Source: Rhizopus arrhizus (lineage: Eukaryota; Mucoromycota; Mucoromycetes; Mucorales; Rhizopodaceae). From it: a stretch of DNA of 64,000 nt. The notes beneath the pieces were generated by a model. The model had not been told where the DNA came from, searched no databases, and was given only the letters and a program-made list of their open reading frames with translations. The position numbers and the translations under genes were made by a program. The stretch lies in contig JAKZZE010000023.1 in NCBI GenBank assembly GCA_024220505.1, positions 186,001-250,000 of the forward strand, read 5' to 3'. Positions 19,478 to 31,117 of this stretch are shown piece after piece (position 1 is the first letter of the stretch; each line of letters opens with the position of its first letter).

Positions 19478-20874
19478 TCCGTGTCACACCAATGATTTAC
19501 AAAAAAAAAATGTATTTTATTTATTGATAAGGTTCTACACCAATACATTCAGAAGCAGTTACAAATTGATAGTTTTTAGATTTAACATATTCAATAGCCC
19601 AAGGAATCAGTTCATTCACAGTTTGATCATAGACTTCATGTTCAAGTGTAATGTGGCCAACAGTTCCAGATGTATCTTTATCCATTTCTTGATAGGCAGC
19701 TTTTTCTTGAGTAAAGTCGTGAGCTCTCCAGTCATTGGTGTCAAGATCCCAGTTGACGACGCTATAACCGAGTTTCTTCAAGACAGCAAGTGCATTGGCA
19801 TCATAGGATCCAGTAGGAGGACGCATGAGAGCAGGTCTATGAATCATCCGTTGGTATAATGTAAAGCCAATGAGAGAGAGAGAGGGAGAGGGAGAGGGAA
19901 AGCTTACCTTTTTCCGATGGCTTTGAAAATAATATCAGATTCGGTATTCATTTGGTATTCAATCTCTTGCTCGGATAAACCTTGAAGTTCCTTGTGCTCA
20001 TAAGTATGGCTGGCTACTTCATGGCCCATGTCATAGTAATGCTTGATGACCTCCATGTATGTCTTTTCACCTTCGGATGTCGTCAACTTATCAGTCTCAA
20101 CATTGCTAATAGGATCATGATCAGTACAATCTCTTTCACATCACTTTTTCTCTCTCTCTCACAACTCACACAAAGTTATTGCCATTGATGAAAAAGGTGG
20201 ATCGGATGCCTTGTGCATTGAGAGTCTTGGCCAAGTCCCAAGAGTATTGGTAAGGTCCGTCATCAAAGGTCATTGCAAACACACCCGAACGATTACAAGA
20301 GATGTAGACACCATCTTCGTTTGTATTGGTAGGTGCACGCTAGTGGGGGGGGGAATCGTTAGCAACAGTATCCACCCTGTCAAGACAGGTACGACTTACA
20401 GCACGAAGCATCGGCTTTCCAACAACAGCAGTAGCAGCAACAGCTAAAGAAATCAGATAGCTAAAGTACATTTTGTATGATTTCAAAAAAGCAAAGTGAA
20501 TCGAAAACTCGTCAACTATTTATGTCCTTTTCGAGACTTCAGACCCTTTTCATCCATCCCAAAAGCGAATCATCTTGTTACTATTTTCGTTCCAACTTGG
20601 CCAAGATTCAACCCAAAATAAAGTGATTTATAAAAATAGAAAAAAATTGCTTTTTCCTGGTAAAAAAGAAGATAAAAAAAAAATTAAATAAAGATCAGAT
20701 TATCAAATACGTTTAAATCAGTGTTTTATTTATTTATATTCCACAAAACCACAGTGTGTACATCGTGTCTTGTAGGCATCGCTTCGTCCCGTGTCAGATC
20801 AAAATGGAAAAATAGAAAGAATCTAAAAGCCTCTTTAGGATCAAGGATAGAGGTGGATAGAGACTAATAAACAC
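19160..20874 (-). repeat. Inverted duplication arm B
   Basis: This arm matches arm A (19160-20690 against 14255-15770) and, more closely and further upstream, arm C (19378-20874 against 22386-23847). The B/C match includes the promoter region and extends to AATAAACAC at 20874, where the Tc1 remnant begins. B and C therefore form a near-perfect palindrome with a 1.5-kb centre. Confidence 0.8.
19524..20471 (-). CDS. Chitin deacetylase B (CE4), secreted
   Basis: Same four-exon structure as gene A, on the minus strand. It starts at the ATG at 20471 (MYFSYLISLAV) and ends EPYQ at 19524, about 251 residues. All CE4 motifs are intact: TFDDGP, SHTYEH, RPPTGS, DTNDW and the late HEVYDQT. It encodes PMLRA where A encodes PILRA; its protein appears essentially identical to that of gene C. 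Intron 1 carries a G-run (C-run on the coding strand) one base longer than in C. The upstream region has a TATA-like CATAAATAG and is shared with gene C in mirror image, so B and C are transcribed away from each other. Recent duplication or gene conversion explains the identity. Confidence 0.93.
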
Positions 20875-20944
20875 GACGTTCCCGGCGCCGTTTCCCGAAT
20901 TCTGGTTTCATTTTTGCGGATTTTGTTTTTCAATTAGTATTTTC

Positions 20945-22170
20945 TATTTTCAACTGTTCAAAGCAAATACTTTTTTTTTCTCTCTATGACTTCAAGTGCC
21001 TGAGTTAGATGCAAATGACATAATGCTAGATCAAGAAATGGAAGGGAGGGCTAGCTGCTAAAGTATCAAGAAGCAATTCAGGAAAGCAGCACAACTTATA
21101 CACTGATGCTCAAAGATGTCTTTTTGTATATTATGTTAAGTTTAAGTTTTTTTAAGGATGCAAATGCTGCAAAGATAGCGGGCATTGCCCAGTGTACTGT
21201 TTAAGGCTGAGCACAGAGATTAAGAAATGAACCTGATTGGGATATCTATGAGAAACAAACGAATAAGATCAATCTCAAAAAAGGCCAACTACAGGATGAA
21301 TATAAAGAATTTATCGTCAACTTCTTTGATGAATACATCCTTCCTTAATCGAGAACATCAAATGCAGTAGAAGATTTGGTGAAACAACTTGCGAATTTCG
21401 GCTTAAAGGATACTGTTGTTGGTGATTTTATATTTCATGAGTGCGATTTAACAATGAAAAAAAGTTACACTTCATCCTGTAGTAAGAAAATGACGAGGAT
21501 AGAGTTGAGAAGCGTCTAGCTTGTGTAAATCAGTGGGCAGAAAGTGACATGGGGGTTTTTTTTTTGAAGAATTGTGTCTTTATGGATAAATCTAACTTCA
21601 ATATCAGCATGAGGCCATCGATTGTACTCTCTATACACAGTACTTCAGCCATAGTCACCACGCTATTGATTAAGGCAGTATCTCATTCAGTACATGATGT
21701 CAAATCTATTTTTGGTGTTTTGAATATTGAAACGAGAGTTTTTCAGTCTCCTAAAAAAAAAGAAAAATGGAAAGCGGACTCAAGAGAAAGGCAGGTGGCT
21801 GAAACATGCAACTCCTAAAGGAACCACAACATGCCATTATTTAAAGTTAGCTTCAACTATATTGGATGTAATGGATAAACTACTCAGAAATGAAAGGGCT
21901 TTATCTAATCATGGATAGTACATCTATTCATACCTCAAATGAGGTGGATAAGATGATTACAAGCAGTGGATATAAGTGTGTCTATCTTCTCTCTTATTCT
22001 CCAGAGCTTAATGCGATAGAGCAACTCTGATCGATTGCTAAAAAACAAACTCAACACAGCAATTTTAACGACAAAGAGAACTTGAGGCCTATGATTTCTG
22101 ATGCATTCGCCACCTTAAGGCTTTTATTTAACATGCTCTGAATCACTTTGAGAACCGTTACAATCAAGCT
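20945..22170 (+). pseudogene. Decayed full-length Tc1/mariner transposase between B and C
   Basis: Several frames interrupted by stops together span a whole transposase. There is an HTH-like AKIAGIAQ with RLRNEPDWDIYEK near 21170-21260, then NCVFMDKSNFNISMR near 21565 (first catalytic Asp), IMDSTSIHTS near 21912 (second), and YLLSYSPELNAIEQL near 21980 (third, Glu). It belongs to a different family from the composite elements' arms. Multiple stops and frameshifts make it long dead. The flanking arms B and C begin directly at its two sides (20874 and 22386). The terminal sequences show only faint inverted similarity around GGCGC and CCCGA. Confidence 0.75.
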
Positions 22171-22385
22171 CATATTTAACAATAAATGTATCTTTAATTA
22201 CAAACATCTCTACTTGAACATATGTCTTTTTTCTTGCTTAGAGGAGCTGCTAATGTAAAAAGAAAATCCGCGAATTGGGTACATGAAAATCCACGAATTA
22301 AAAAAGTAAAAAAAAACCGTGAGTTGGGAAATTAAACCCTGTTAATTAATTAATGTTAAAATCGGGCTATAGCGCCAAGAGTACT

Positions 22386-23847
22386 GTGTTTATTAGTCTC
22401 TATCCATCTCTATCCTTGATCCTAAAGAGGCTTTCAGCTTCTTTTTATTTTTCCATTTTGATCTGACACGGGACGAAGCGATGCCTACAAGACACGATGT
22501 ACACACTGTGGTTTTGTGGAATATAAATAAATAAAACACTGATTTAAACGTATTTGATAATCTGATCTTTATTTAATTTTTTTTTTATCTTCTTTTTTAC
22601 CAGGAAAAAGCAATTTTTTTCTATTTTTATAAATCACTTTATTTTGGGTTGAATCTTGGCCAAGTTGGAACGAAAATAGTAACAAGATGATTCGCTTTTG
22701 GGATGGATGAAAAGGGTCTGAAGTCTCGAAAAGGACATAAATAGTTGACGAGTTTTCGATTCACTTTGCTTTTTTGAAATCATACAAAATGTACTTTAGC
22801 TATCTGATTTCTTTAGCTGTTGCTGCTACTGCTGTTGTTGGAAAGCCGATGCTTCGTGCTGTAAGTCGTACCTGTCTTGACAGGGTGGATACTGTTGCTA
22901 ACGATTCCCCCCCCCACTAGCGTGCACCTACCAATACAAACGAAGATGGTGTCTACATCTCTTGTAATCGTTCGGGTGTGTTTGCAATGACCTTTGATGA
23001 CGGACCTTACCAATACTCTTGGGACTTGGCCAAGACTCTCAATGCACAAGGCATCCGATCCACCTTTTTCATCAATGGCAATAACTTTGTGTGAGTTGTG
23101 AGAGAGAGAGAAAAAGTGATGTGAAAGAGATTGTACTGATCATGATCCTATTAGCAATGTTGAGACTGATAAGTTGACGACATCCGAAGGTGAAAAGACA
23201 TACATGGAGGTCATCAAGCATTACTATGACATGGGCCATGAAGTAGCCAGCCATACTTATGAGCACAAGGAACTTCAAGGTTTATCCGAGCAAGAGATTG
23301 AATACCAAATGAATACCGAATCTGATATTATTTTCAAAGCCATCGGAAAAAGGTAAGCTTTCCCTCTCCCTCTCCCTCTCTCTCTCTCATTGGCTTTACA
23401 TTATACCAACGGATGATTCATAGACCTGCTCTCATGCGTCCTCCTACTGGATCCTATGATGCCAATGCACTTGCTGTCTTGAAGAAACTCGGTTATAGCG
23501 TCGTCAACTGGGATCTTGACACCAATGACTGGAGAGCTCACGACTTTACTCAAGAAAAAGCTGCCTATCAAGAAATGGATAAAGATACATCTGGAACTGT
23601 TGGCCACATTACACTTGAACATGAAGTCTATGATCAAACTGTGAATGAACTGATTCCTTGGGCTATTGAATATGTTAAATCTAAAAACTATCAATTTGTA
23701 ACTGCTTCTGAATGTATTGGTGTAGAACCTTATCAATAAATAAAATACATTTTTTTTTGTAAATCATTGGTGTGACACGGATAAAGAGAGATCCCCTTTT
23801 AAAATCTGAATTGAATCATTTCGAACCCCTTGTTTTCTCCTTTGCTT
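22386..23847 (+). repeat. Inverted duplication arm C
   Basis: Mirror image of 19378-20874, starting GTGTTTATTAGTCTC and ending at TTTGCTT. It is shorter than arm B mainly because the AG microsatellite is collapsed. Beyond 23847 the sequence is unrelated to arms A and B. Confidence 0.8.
22789..23739 (+). CDS. Chitin deacetylase C (CE4), secreted
   Basis: The ATG at 22789 opens MYFSYLISLAVAATAVVGKP, a signal peptide. The four exons have the same splice sites as gene A, including GTAAGTCG at intron 1 and CATAG before RPPTGS, for 251 residues ending EPYQ. CE4 motifs are complete. The TATA-like CATAAATAG lies about 50-60 bp before the start. Differences from B are silent or intronic as far as I can see by eye. 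Diverged gene D follows 417 bp downstream in the same direction. Confidence 0.93.
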
Positions 23848-24155
23848 AAACGTATTCTTTGCGCCACTGAAAGATAAAATTGTCTTTAGATATTTTAAAA
23901 AAGGGGATTCCCTTGATGAGTTTATTAAACCTTACTGTTTTTTATATAAACTAAAAGGAGGTTAATTTATTTCAATTGGACTCTATCGTTTTCATGATGT
24001 GTTGTTTTCCCTGTTCTATCCCCCCCTCTTCCTCCCTCTTTTTCTTCCCCCCCCCCTTAATTTTTATGCAAATCAAAAGATGTTTATTCTTTGCATACAA
24101 AAAAAAAAGTATAAAGTAAAGTATGATCTACTACCTCTTTTCTTTTGTATTCACC

Positions 24156-24931
24156 ATGTATTTCAATTCTCTCTTGGCCACCTTGATCTTCTCCTCGGTC
24201 CTTGCTGTTCCTGTGAAAAGAGAGGCGGGTGGTATCTATCGGTCCTGTATCCAGCCAAAGCAATTCGCCTTGACCTTTGACGACGGACCGAGTGAACTGA
24301 CATGGAATCTGGCGACAAAGTTACATGAGGAAGGCGTTCAGGCCACTTTCTTTATCAATGGTAAAAATTGGGTGTAAGTCATAAAGAAAACCACAAAAAT
24401 CCAGACTGATCCATGTGTAGTGATGTCGAACAGGACTCGGTGTCTACGCCTGAGGGTGAAAAGTCCTATATGGAAGTCATCAGACACTACAAAGACATGG
24501 GCCATGAGATCGGCAGCCATACCTACGAACATCAGGTCCTGACCGGGGCCAGTGAAGAAACGATCCGGGATCAGATGAACAAGGAATCGGACATTATCTA
24601 CAAGGCGATCGGTGAACGTCCGGCGTTGATGCGACCTCCTCAAGGTGACCTGGACAGCACGGCGGTCAAGGTGTTGGGTGACTTGGGTTACTCCATCATC
24701 CTCTGGGATATCGACACCAAAGATTGGGAGACGCATGACTTGGCTTCGGAACAAGAAGCCTACAAGACCGTGTTCGATCGTGAACCGACCAAGGGACATA
24801 TCGCTCTTCAACATGAGGTCTATGCTCAGACCGTGAATGATCTTGTTCCTTGGATCCTTGATTATGTGAAATCAAAAGGATATACCTTTGTCCCTGTCTC
24901 TCAGTGTATCGGTGCCAATGCCTACCAATAA
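24156..24931 (+). CDS. Chitin deacetylase D (CE4), diverged paralogue
   Basis: Two exons (24156-24373, 24421-24931; intron GTAAGT…GTGTAG) give 242 residues. I start at ATG 24156 rather than 24123 because TATAAAG lies near 24112, and because the resulting MYFNSLLATLIFSSVLA aligns with the signal peptides of A-C. Motifs present: LTFDDGP, SHTYEH, RPPQGDLD, DTKDW, QHEVYAQT. Intron 1 sits at the same codon as intron 2 of A-C (after NGKNW against NGNNF), while their other two introns are absent. Codon use is more GC-rich than in A-C, with several long GC-rich runs. This fits an older duplication. Same presumed role in chitosan formation. Confidence 0.92.
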
Positions 24932-25005
24932 TGATTCTATTGTTTGAATAATAATGATAATAAACCTTTGTGTGTTTTAGTGAACATGGTTCAACCTTTG
25001 ATTTT

Positions 25006-25042
<37 letters not shown>

Positions 25043-25917
25043 AGGAGGGATTTGAACTGAGGACAACTGTTTCTTTTTTTTAAAAAAAAAATGCAGGACT
25101 CTGTGTTTCGTCCCTTAAAACTTTATGCTTTACCCCCTTTTCCCAACTCTGACCGCAGGTTTGGGTAAAGTAAAGGTGTTTAAAGAACATCCAAAAAAAG
25201 AAATGATGTAGGATCGGATATACCATGTCCCTTGTATTCTTTTTTTTAAAAAAGAGGACTTGTCAATCCCTCTTTCTCAAATCAATGGATTCAGTGGTCA
25301 GGATAGTTTTGAAGTTACAAATAAAAAGAGGGAGAGAAAGGAATCTGTTCTGTTGTAGAGAATAAAGCTCTCTCTCTCTCTCTCCTCTTTTCCTTTTTCA
25401 ACAAGGGGACACAAGTTCCTAACGCGTACTGGATGGACGATGAGCCATAAAGAAAATAGAATGCAGCAAAGAATTAAAAAATGAGCCAATTTCTGACTTT
25501 ATAATAAAACACGTTGTCTTGGAAACTTTTGGTTTATTTGTTGTTTTGGTTTTCACATGTCAAAAAAGATAAGGAAAATCCTGTTGACAATGACATGAAA
25601 GGAAGAATCGGGATTATTATTATTTTTGCAATTAAAAATCACGAGCCATTGTTTATTTACAAAAGATACGGCATTTTTCTTGCTTCTTTTGATCATGATA
25701 GCTGTCAAATGTTGATTATATTTATTGAAAAGACATAAAGCATATTAAAAAAAGAAATCCCCTTTTTCATAAAAGAATCATAAAACATAAAGCACAATAA
25801 AAATACATTTAAAGGATGGAATAAAAGATGAATGAATGTTTAAAAATAATGACATTTCTTTTTGGTTGTTTTATGGAACCACAGGACAATGTTCTAATTA
25901 AAAAAAAAAGAAATGAA
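24932..25917. other. Intergenic region with homopolymers
   Basis: It contains an A-run at 25007-25039 and a T/A junction near 25075-25090. Frames seen are short and not convincing. A TC-rich tract lies near 25369-25395. Confidence 0.4.
25007..25039 (+). repeat. Poly(A) tract, 33 nt
   Basis: Uninterrupted A-run 75 bp after gene D's stop codon. Confidence 0.95.
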
Positions 25918-26049
25918 TTAGACTCTAGAAAATAAAGATAAAGTGAGTGTTTTACTTGTCATATGAACAAAAGATCCACAAACAGCGCAAGTTGATTTTC
26001 CTTTTGAGAAAAGTTCCAAATCGTTTTGAATATCAGTGGATGAATTCAT
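25918..26049 (-). CDS. Possible small CxxC protein
   Basis: From an ATG at 26049 the minus strand reads 43 residues: MNSSTDIQNDLELFSKGK, then STCAVCGSFVHMTS, ending FSRV. A good core-promoter TATATAACC lies about 60 bp upstream, followed by a pyrimidine-rich leader. This is unusual for a chance frame. GTAAAACACTCAC with a later TTTTCTAG inside the frame could be an intron, in which case the C-terminus differs. CAVC could bind a metal or form a disulphide. I recognise no family. Treat it as a candidate only. Confidence 0.35.
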   Translation of the reverse strand: MNSSTDIQNDLELFSKGKSTCAVCGSFVHMTSKTLTLSLFSRV

Positions 26050-26551
26050 GTCGAATAATTAAAAAATACAAAGTGAAAGAGCAAGGAAAGAGGAGAGGGG
26101 ATCGATTGGTTATATAGTCCACTCTAACACGCGTTCTAAACTTGGCAAATCCGGATAAAAGCTCTATTCTTATCTCCATTCCGATCCGTAATGAAAATAT
26201 ACGTCAATCACCTTTATAATAACGCGTTCTCTCCCCTTTTTTTTTTCTTTCTCTCTCTTTTTTATCAAGATAGGACTTGTCTTTATTCCCCCTTCTTTTT
26301 CTTTTATTCTTTATCAGGTAAATATCAAATCAATAGATAAACCCCCCCTTTCTTTTATCTATCTTGTAAAGACATGTGTCAATCAAGATCATCCTAAACT
26401 TGTCAGATAAGTCGACTTTGATCATTTATTTATACATGCAATCCATTAAATACATTAGTCAATGCTTAAATTCAAAAGGACATTGATAAAGTTGTATCAC
26501 GACAGAGTGTATTTTTATCTTTATTTTGACTAGGAATGCATGCAAGTAAAA

Positions 26552-26592
<41 letters not shown>

Positions 26593-27002
26593 TAAGAAGA
26601 AAATAAGCCGGGGTGAAATTAATCTGATGAAGACATCTAATATATGCATTCTTCTTACATCATCCAAGACCTGTTTCACGAACAAAGAGATGGCTGAGTG
26701 AATGTGTGTTACCATTCGGTTGATTAAAATCTTTTCGTCTTTTTATGTCAATTCGATTGATGTTTGAGGATTATCAAAATAAATAGATTATAACAATAAG
26801 ATTTCTCCCCCTTTTTTTTTTTTCATTATGTATTGTTGCTCTATTTTTTTTTTTTTTTTTTTGGATAAAAGAATTTGTTTGAGACAGAAATCGATTGAAA
26901 AGATAATAAACTGCATGTATTCTTTGAGGACGATTGTTTTATCCTTTTTTCTTTATAAAATAATCCCACTGAATCAGGTTTATGACCAAAGTTCTATTTT
27001 CT
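26050..27002. other. Intergenic region with long A/T runs
   Basis: A 37-nt A-run occurs at 26554-26590, T-runs near 26812-26822 and 26846-26862, and C-runs near 26341. I see no recognisable gene. Confidence 0.45.
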
Positions 27003-27702
27003 TTTCATAAATAAATTCATAGCCTAAAAGAATGATTCTTGACAATGCATCTTGCAGGTTCTTGATCACCTTCACTTTTTCTTCTTTTGGTTCGGCCATG
27101 TTCTGCCACTGACTTTGTTTTCTAACCAACCTTCTTTGCTATTTTCATCCAACATCCCAGTGGACATGATAAAATAAGCCTTGGATTCTTTTAAACAACC
27201 CAGCCTGTCGTCCCACTCGACCAACGGATGACCTGAGCATTCAACCACAAAACAAGACGATTCGATTTTCTCTGTTTGGCTACAAACGGATGGTTCAGAT
27301 AGGATCCCAAAAGAAAGGTAGGATATACTCTGTTCAAACAAATGCCAGATGATTGCATGGAGATTGGAAGGAGAGTGACTTTTGAGATCAGACAACAAGA
27401 GGAAGTGAAACCAAGACAGTGAGCCATCAACTAAACAAAACAGATGGGATATCGAATACACAGACAGCCTCTTTCTTTCACTGATGTCTTTAGACAGAAG
27501 AGCAAAAAGAGAGCGCATCACCCTACCACCGTCTGCTGGATCAAGGGCACAGGTCAGTGTGACAGTGAATGATTTCAAACCAAAAATCATCAAACGCTTC
27601 CTCTACGCTTGTGGGCACGGATCTTTTTCCACAGAAGCCCTGCTTTGGACAGTAAACCATCTCTTTTCAAAAACAATTGGAGTTATTCCTCATTCTTATT
27701 AG
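27003..27702 (-). other. Unassigned region, open in several frames, possibly a spliced gene
   Basis: The minus strand is open from 27593 to 27072 (GLKSFTVTLTCALDPADGG … SSCFVVECSGHPLVEWDD). A second frame at 27110-27003 reads MAEPKEEKVKVIKNLQDALS and then RIILLGYEF. The plus strand is also open (27484-27702). Possible splice signals exist (GGTTAG near 27121, GTGATG near 27525), but I cannot build one convincing model. Composition suggests coding. I recognise no family. Confidence 0.3.
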
Positions 27703-28606
27703 AAAAAAAGTGTCGTGATGTTTTTACTTTGCTGTATTTCGAGAGTGTAAAAAAAAAGAATCTCGTCTACAGATGAGTACGAGATATCTTGAGTTTATTT
27801 TAGTGTGCATTCTTGGTGGATCACCTTGTACCATTTTTACAAAGGAAGGATCCATGACTCTCTTGTAACAAAGAAGAGTACAAGCCATAAAGAAAAAAAA
27901 AACTCTCCCGGGGAAAAGAACTATAATCGAGTGAAACAGCAACTTATAGGAGACAATGTACAAGACGTAAGGTTACTCGCCCAAAAAGAAAAAAAGAAAA
28001 ATTCTAGTAAATCTGAATCTCAACTGTAACCCAAAATGTCGCTGTTATTTATTAATGAGTAACACAGTAATAAACCACGTTTTTTATTATTTTAGATTTC
28101 TTTTTTTTTTTTGTTCTTATTACTGGTGGTATTTAGAATAGTGAGAAAGAGAAAAGGTGATCAAGAGAAAGAAGAAGAATAGAGATGTTCTAGAGTATTT
28201 ATTTTAATGAGATTATTAAACGCTAGTATAAAATCAAGTAGTAATAAAGGAGTAAGAAAAGGAGTAGTCGTGTAACAGTGAACTTGTAAATGAAAAATAA
28301 AATATAAAAGCTCTCATCTTGTAACATCACTTTTTATTCAAAACATAACAATTCACTTGTAAAAAAGTATAAAACAATTCAATTACAAGTGAAAGAACAC
28401 ATTTTTTATCATTTGGAGAACATGATGATTGACGAAGATGATCGGCTATTGAAACAACAGTTCCTTTTTTTTTTTCTTTGGTCTATAAAATAAAAAAATA
28501 AAAAAATCTTTTTTTAATTCTTTATCCTTTTATTTTCTTCACCGCGTTCACCCAATTCCTTTCCTTACAAAGACACCCCACTTACTTTCCTTTTTCAATA
28601 AAACCT
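27703..28606. other. Region without a recognised gene
   Basis: Short opposing frames at 27724-28029 show no recognisable motif. The last 100 bp are CT-rich and form the leader of the bHLH gene. Confidence 0.4.
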
Positions 28607-29634
28607 ATGAGTGACATCGTTTTATCCAACACAACTTACGATTATTCCAGTGGATCGATGATGGTCGATATTGACCCTGGATTGAAAACGACAACGACAG
28701 CAGACGAAAAGAACGAGCCCCCTGTGACAACCTATGAAGAATCTTACTCGACCTATCCAGGTAAGAAATCAAATATCTATCGAATCGACTAACAAGACCC
28801 TCCCAAAGCCTTCACCTCTTTTCCCATAGGCTATTCACCTCCGTATGCCATCCAACGACTCGGTTATCTTCAAGACAAAGTACAGCCGACGAGTCCAGAA
28901 TCCAGCCTGTCTCCTTCCCCTTCTCCCTCTCCACCTCACTTTCATCCTTCCAACCCAGAGTTGATGTCACCGATCGATACAAAATTTTCCAATCCTACCA
29001 CGGCTCGCGTCAAGGAGATGATTGACCGTGCGAATGCGGTCCCTGTCGAATTCTATCACACTGAATTTTTGGAATATTCAAAGGAGACGTATGAAAAAAA
29101 GATGGAATCCAAGCGTCACAAACGTAAACGAACACCTTCCACACAGGATCATCAACACAAGAGAAAAAAGAGTGAAGAAGACTGCATGGCTCGATCGGAA
29201 GAGTAAGAAAAAAAAAAAAGATCTGTGTCTCATCCGATGTCTCATAGTCTTCACAGCCTGTCAAGCGCAGAGATGCGTCGTCAGATTCATATTCAATCAG
29301 AACAAAAACGACGAGCCCAGATCAAGGATGGCTTTGATGAATTAAGAAAGCATTTACCTGGCTGCAATAATAAAAAGATGAGTAAAGCGGCTTTATTAAC
29401 CAGAAGTAAGTCGCCCACTCCTACGTTCTCTTACTTATCTCTTTAGCCGTTCAACAACTTCAACATCTGAAGAGTATGCAACATGAATTATTGTCTGAAG
29501 TCGAAAGACTCTCTCAAGAAAATGAAACATTGAAAAAGTAAGGTGATCTCCTATCGACATCCATCTAACTCATCTCTAGATTTCAACATGGTGTCCTTCA
29601 ACGTCAAGCCATGGAAAAAATGTATACCTTTTAA
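28607..29634 (+). CDS. bHLH leucine-zipper transcription factor (MLX/Max-like)
   Basis: Five exons (28607-28760, 28830-29202, 29248-29405, 29447-29537, 29580-29634) give 276 residues. The N-terminal two thirds is Pro/Ser-rich with a basic KRHKRKRTPS cluster. The bHLH starts near residue 185: HIQSEQKRRAQIKDGFDELR with E and RR contacting residues of the basic region, a loop with PGCNNKK, and helix 2 MSKAALLTR followed by VQQLQHLK. A short zipper follows (LLSEVERLSQENETL). KMSKAALLTR and the EQKRR pattern resemble the MLX/Mondo and Max group, which bind E-box DNA as dimers in the nucleus. All introns are GT-AG, 41-69 nt. Target genes and partner are unknown. Confidence 0.85.
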
Positions 29635-31117
29635 TCTCTATTTATGATCATTGTCTGCAGTTTCTATTTTATTTTTTGTACCTAAATTAAAGTCTATTTC
29701 TCCTTATCTCTTCTCCTTCTTTACATGAAACAAACGATTCATTTCATTGTTTGAGATACAATCAGGCCCCCATGCACTCCTCATCTGTATCATGCAACAT
29801 TAGAACAGAGAGGGGGTTAGATCGATGGATGAAAAACAAGGGGCGGAGACATGATTTGATTTTTCACAGACAGACGCTTGGCTGGGCGAGATCCAACAGG
29901 TGTTCTCTGTGGAGTTTATCATCGGTGGGGGGTCCTGTTTGAGGAAATAGTGGTAAAGATTGAAAGGGTTCAAGACAAAGAGGATGCTATCAGCAGATAC
30001 GATCCATCTAAGCATCATGATGGAAACAATCCATAAAGGCATCCCTTGTCCTCTCTTTTTTATAGGCAATAAGCATGCTGGATGAGACCTGACGCGTCAA
30101 AAAAGAGGAGATCCCCTTCATGAAATCGATTCCAGACCAAAGCACCCCCCCCCCTTTTCCACTGGCTCACATCACCTATCCAGTGGAGGATCAAAGCGAG
30201 TTGGATCCTTGTCGCTTCCACTTTGATCCAGCTCTCAACCCATCCCTGCCTAAGGTTGAAACCAGTCGATCCAAGGACCTTTTGATCCCTCGCTGATGTG
30301 CCTTCACAGGCTTGAAAGAGGTGGACGGATTTGAAAAGCTTGATTGGCACCCTCACTTGTTGGAAACCAAGTCGATCCCCAAAGAAAGACGACTGGGTCC
30401 TTCTTCGTTTTCCACTAGAGATAGCTAAAAGGAAAGAACGGGTCCTTGCTGTACCACCGTCACTTTTTCTCAACATGCCCCAAAGAGTGATCCGTGTCCT
30501 GTTGGACCTATTCCAGAGAGGGCTTTGAGTGGGTCTTTGTACCACGGTCGGTGTGCTGCTCAAGATGTCCAACCGACGAAACCAGGTCCGTTCTGAGGCA
30601 AGCCGGACGGTGAGGTCCACCCGTTCACTGTGTTTGAATCTGTGCTAGAAAGTGAGCTTCAAACAAGAGTCCCTTCTTGCGCCGATGTAAAGCATGGATA
30701 GGTTTCGGATGAACCAAGAAAAGGACACCCTGCGGTGGAGGAGGACAGATCGTGATCAAAGAATACATGGCGTCGCCCTCTGTCCAAGGAGGCTCTTGTT
30801 CTTTTTTGTAGGAGTCAACTGTCTTTAAAGAGAATAAAGCTTTAGCACCAAACTCTTTCATCCTCTTGTTACTCGTCTACTTTTTTTTCTCTCTCTCTGG
30901 CTACTTTGTGATGCGCACGGTTAAAAAAAAATGTGGCGTTTCAATTGGGTTTGAAATTTGAAGAAAAGATTTTTTCAATAAAACCGTCCAACATCTCGTC
31001 TGCTTTTTTTTTTTTTTCTTCTTCTTCTTTAAACCTGGACTTATTTGGCCTTCTACTCAAAAACTGCACCTTAACTCTTGTCAGAAAACAAACGATAGCC
31101 GTCCTACTCTAAAAAAA
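29635..31117. other. Unassigned region, partly GC-richer than its flanks
   Basis: Between about 29750 and 30860 base composition is more balanced than in nearby intergenic DNA, and the minus strand is open for 186 residues (30620-30060) and 78 residues (30861-30625, starting MKEFGAKALFSLKTVDSYK). None resembles a family I know. The final 250 bp are T/C-rich and include the RPS0 leader. Confidence 0.35.

Noticed and set aside
14255..23847. Reading the chitin deacetylase cluster as a biosynthetic or defence island
   Set aside because: It holds only duplicated wall enzymes and dead transposons, with no second conserved functional gene.
24123..24155. Upstream start for chitin deacetylase D
   Set aside because: It lies only about 10 bp after the TATA-like box and would extend the signal peptide beyond that of the paralogues.
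25041..25075. Possible tRNA T-arm on the minus strand (CAGTTCAAATCC-like)
   Set aside because: No matching A-box, anticodon stem or acceptor pairing is found upstream; the T-stem pairing is poor. Taken as chance beside a homopolymer.
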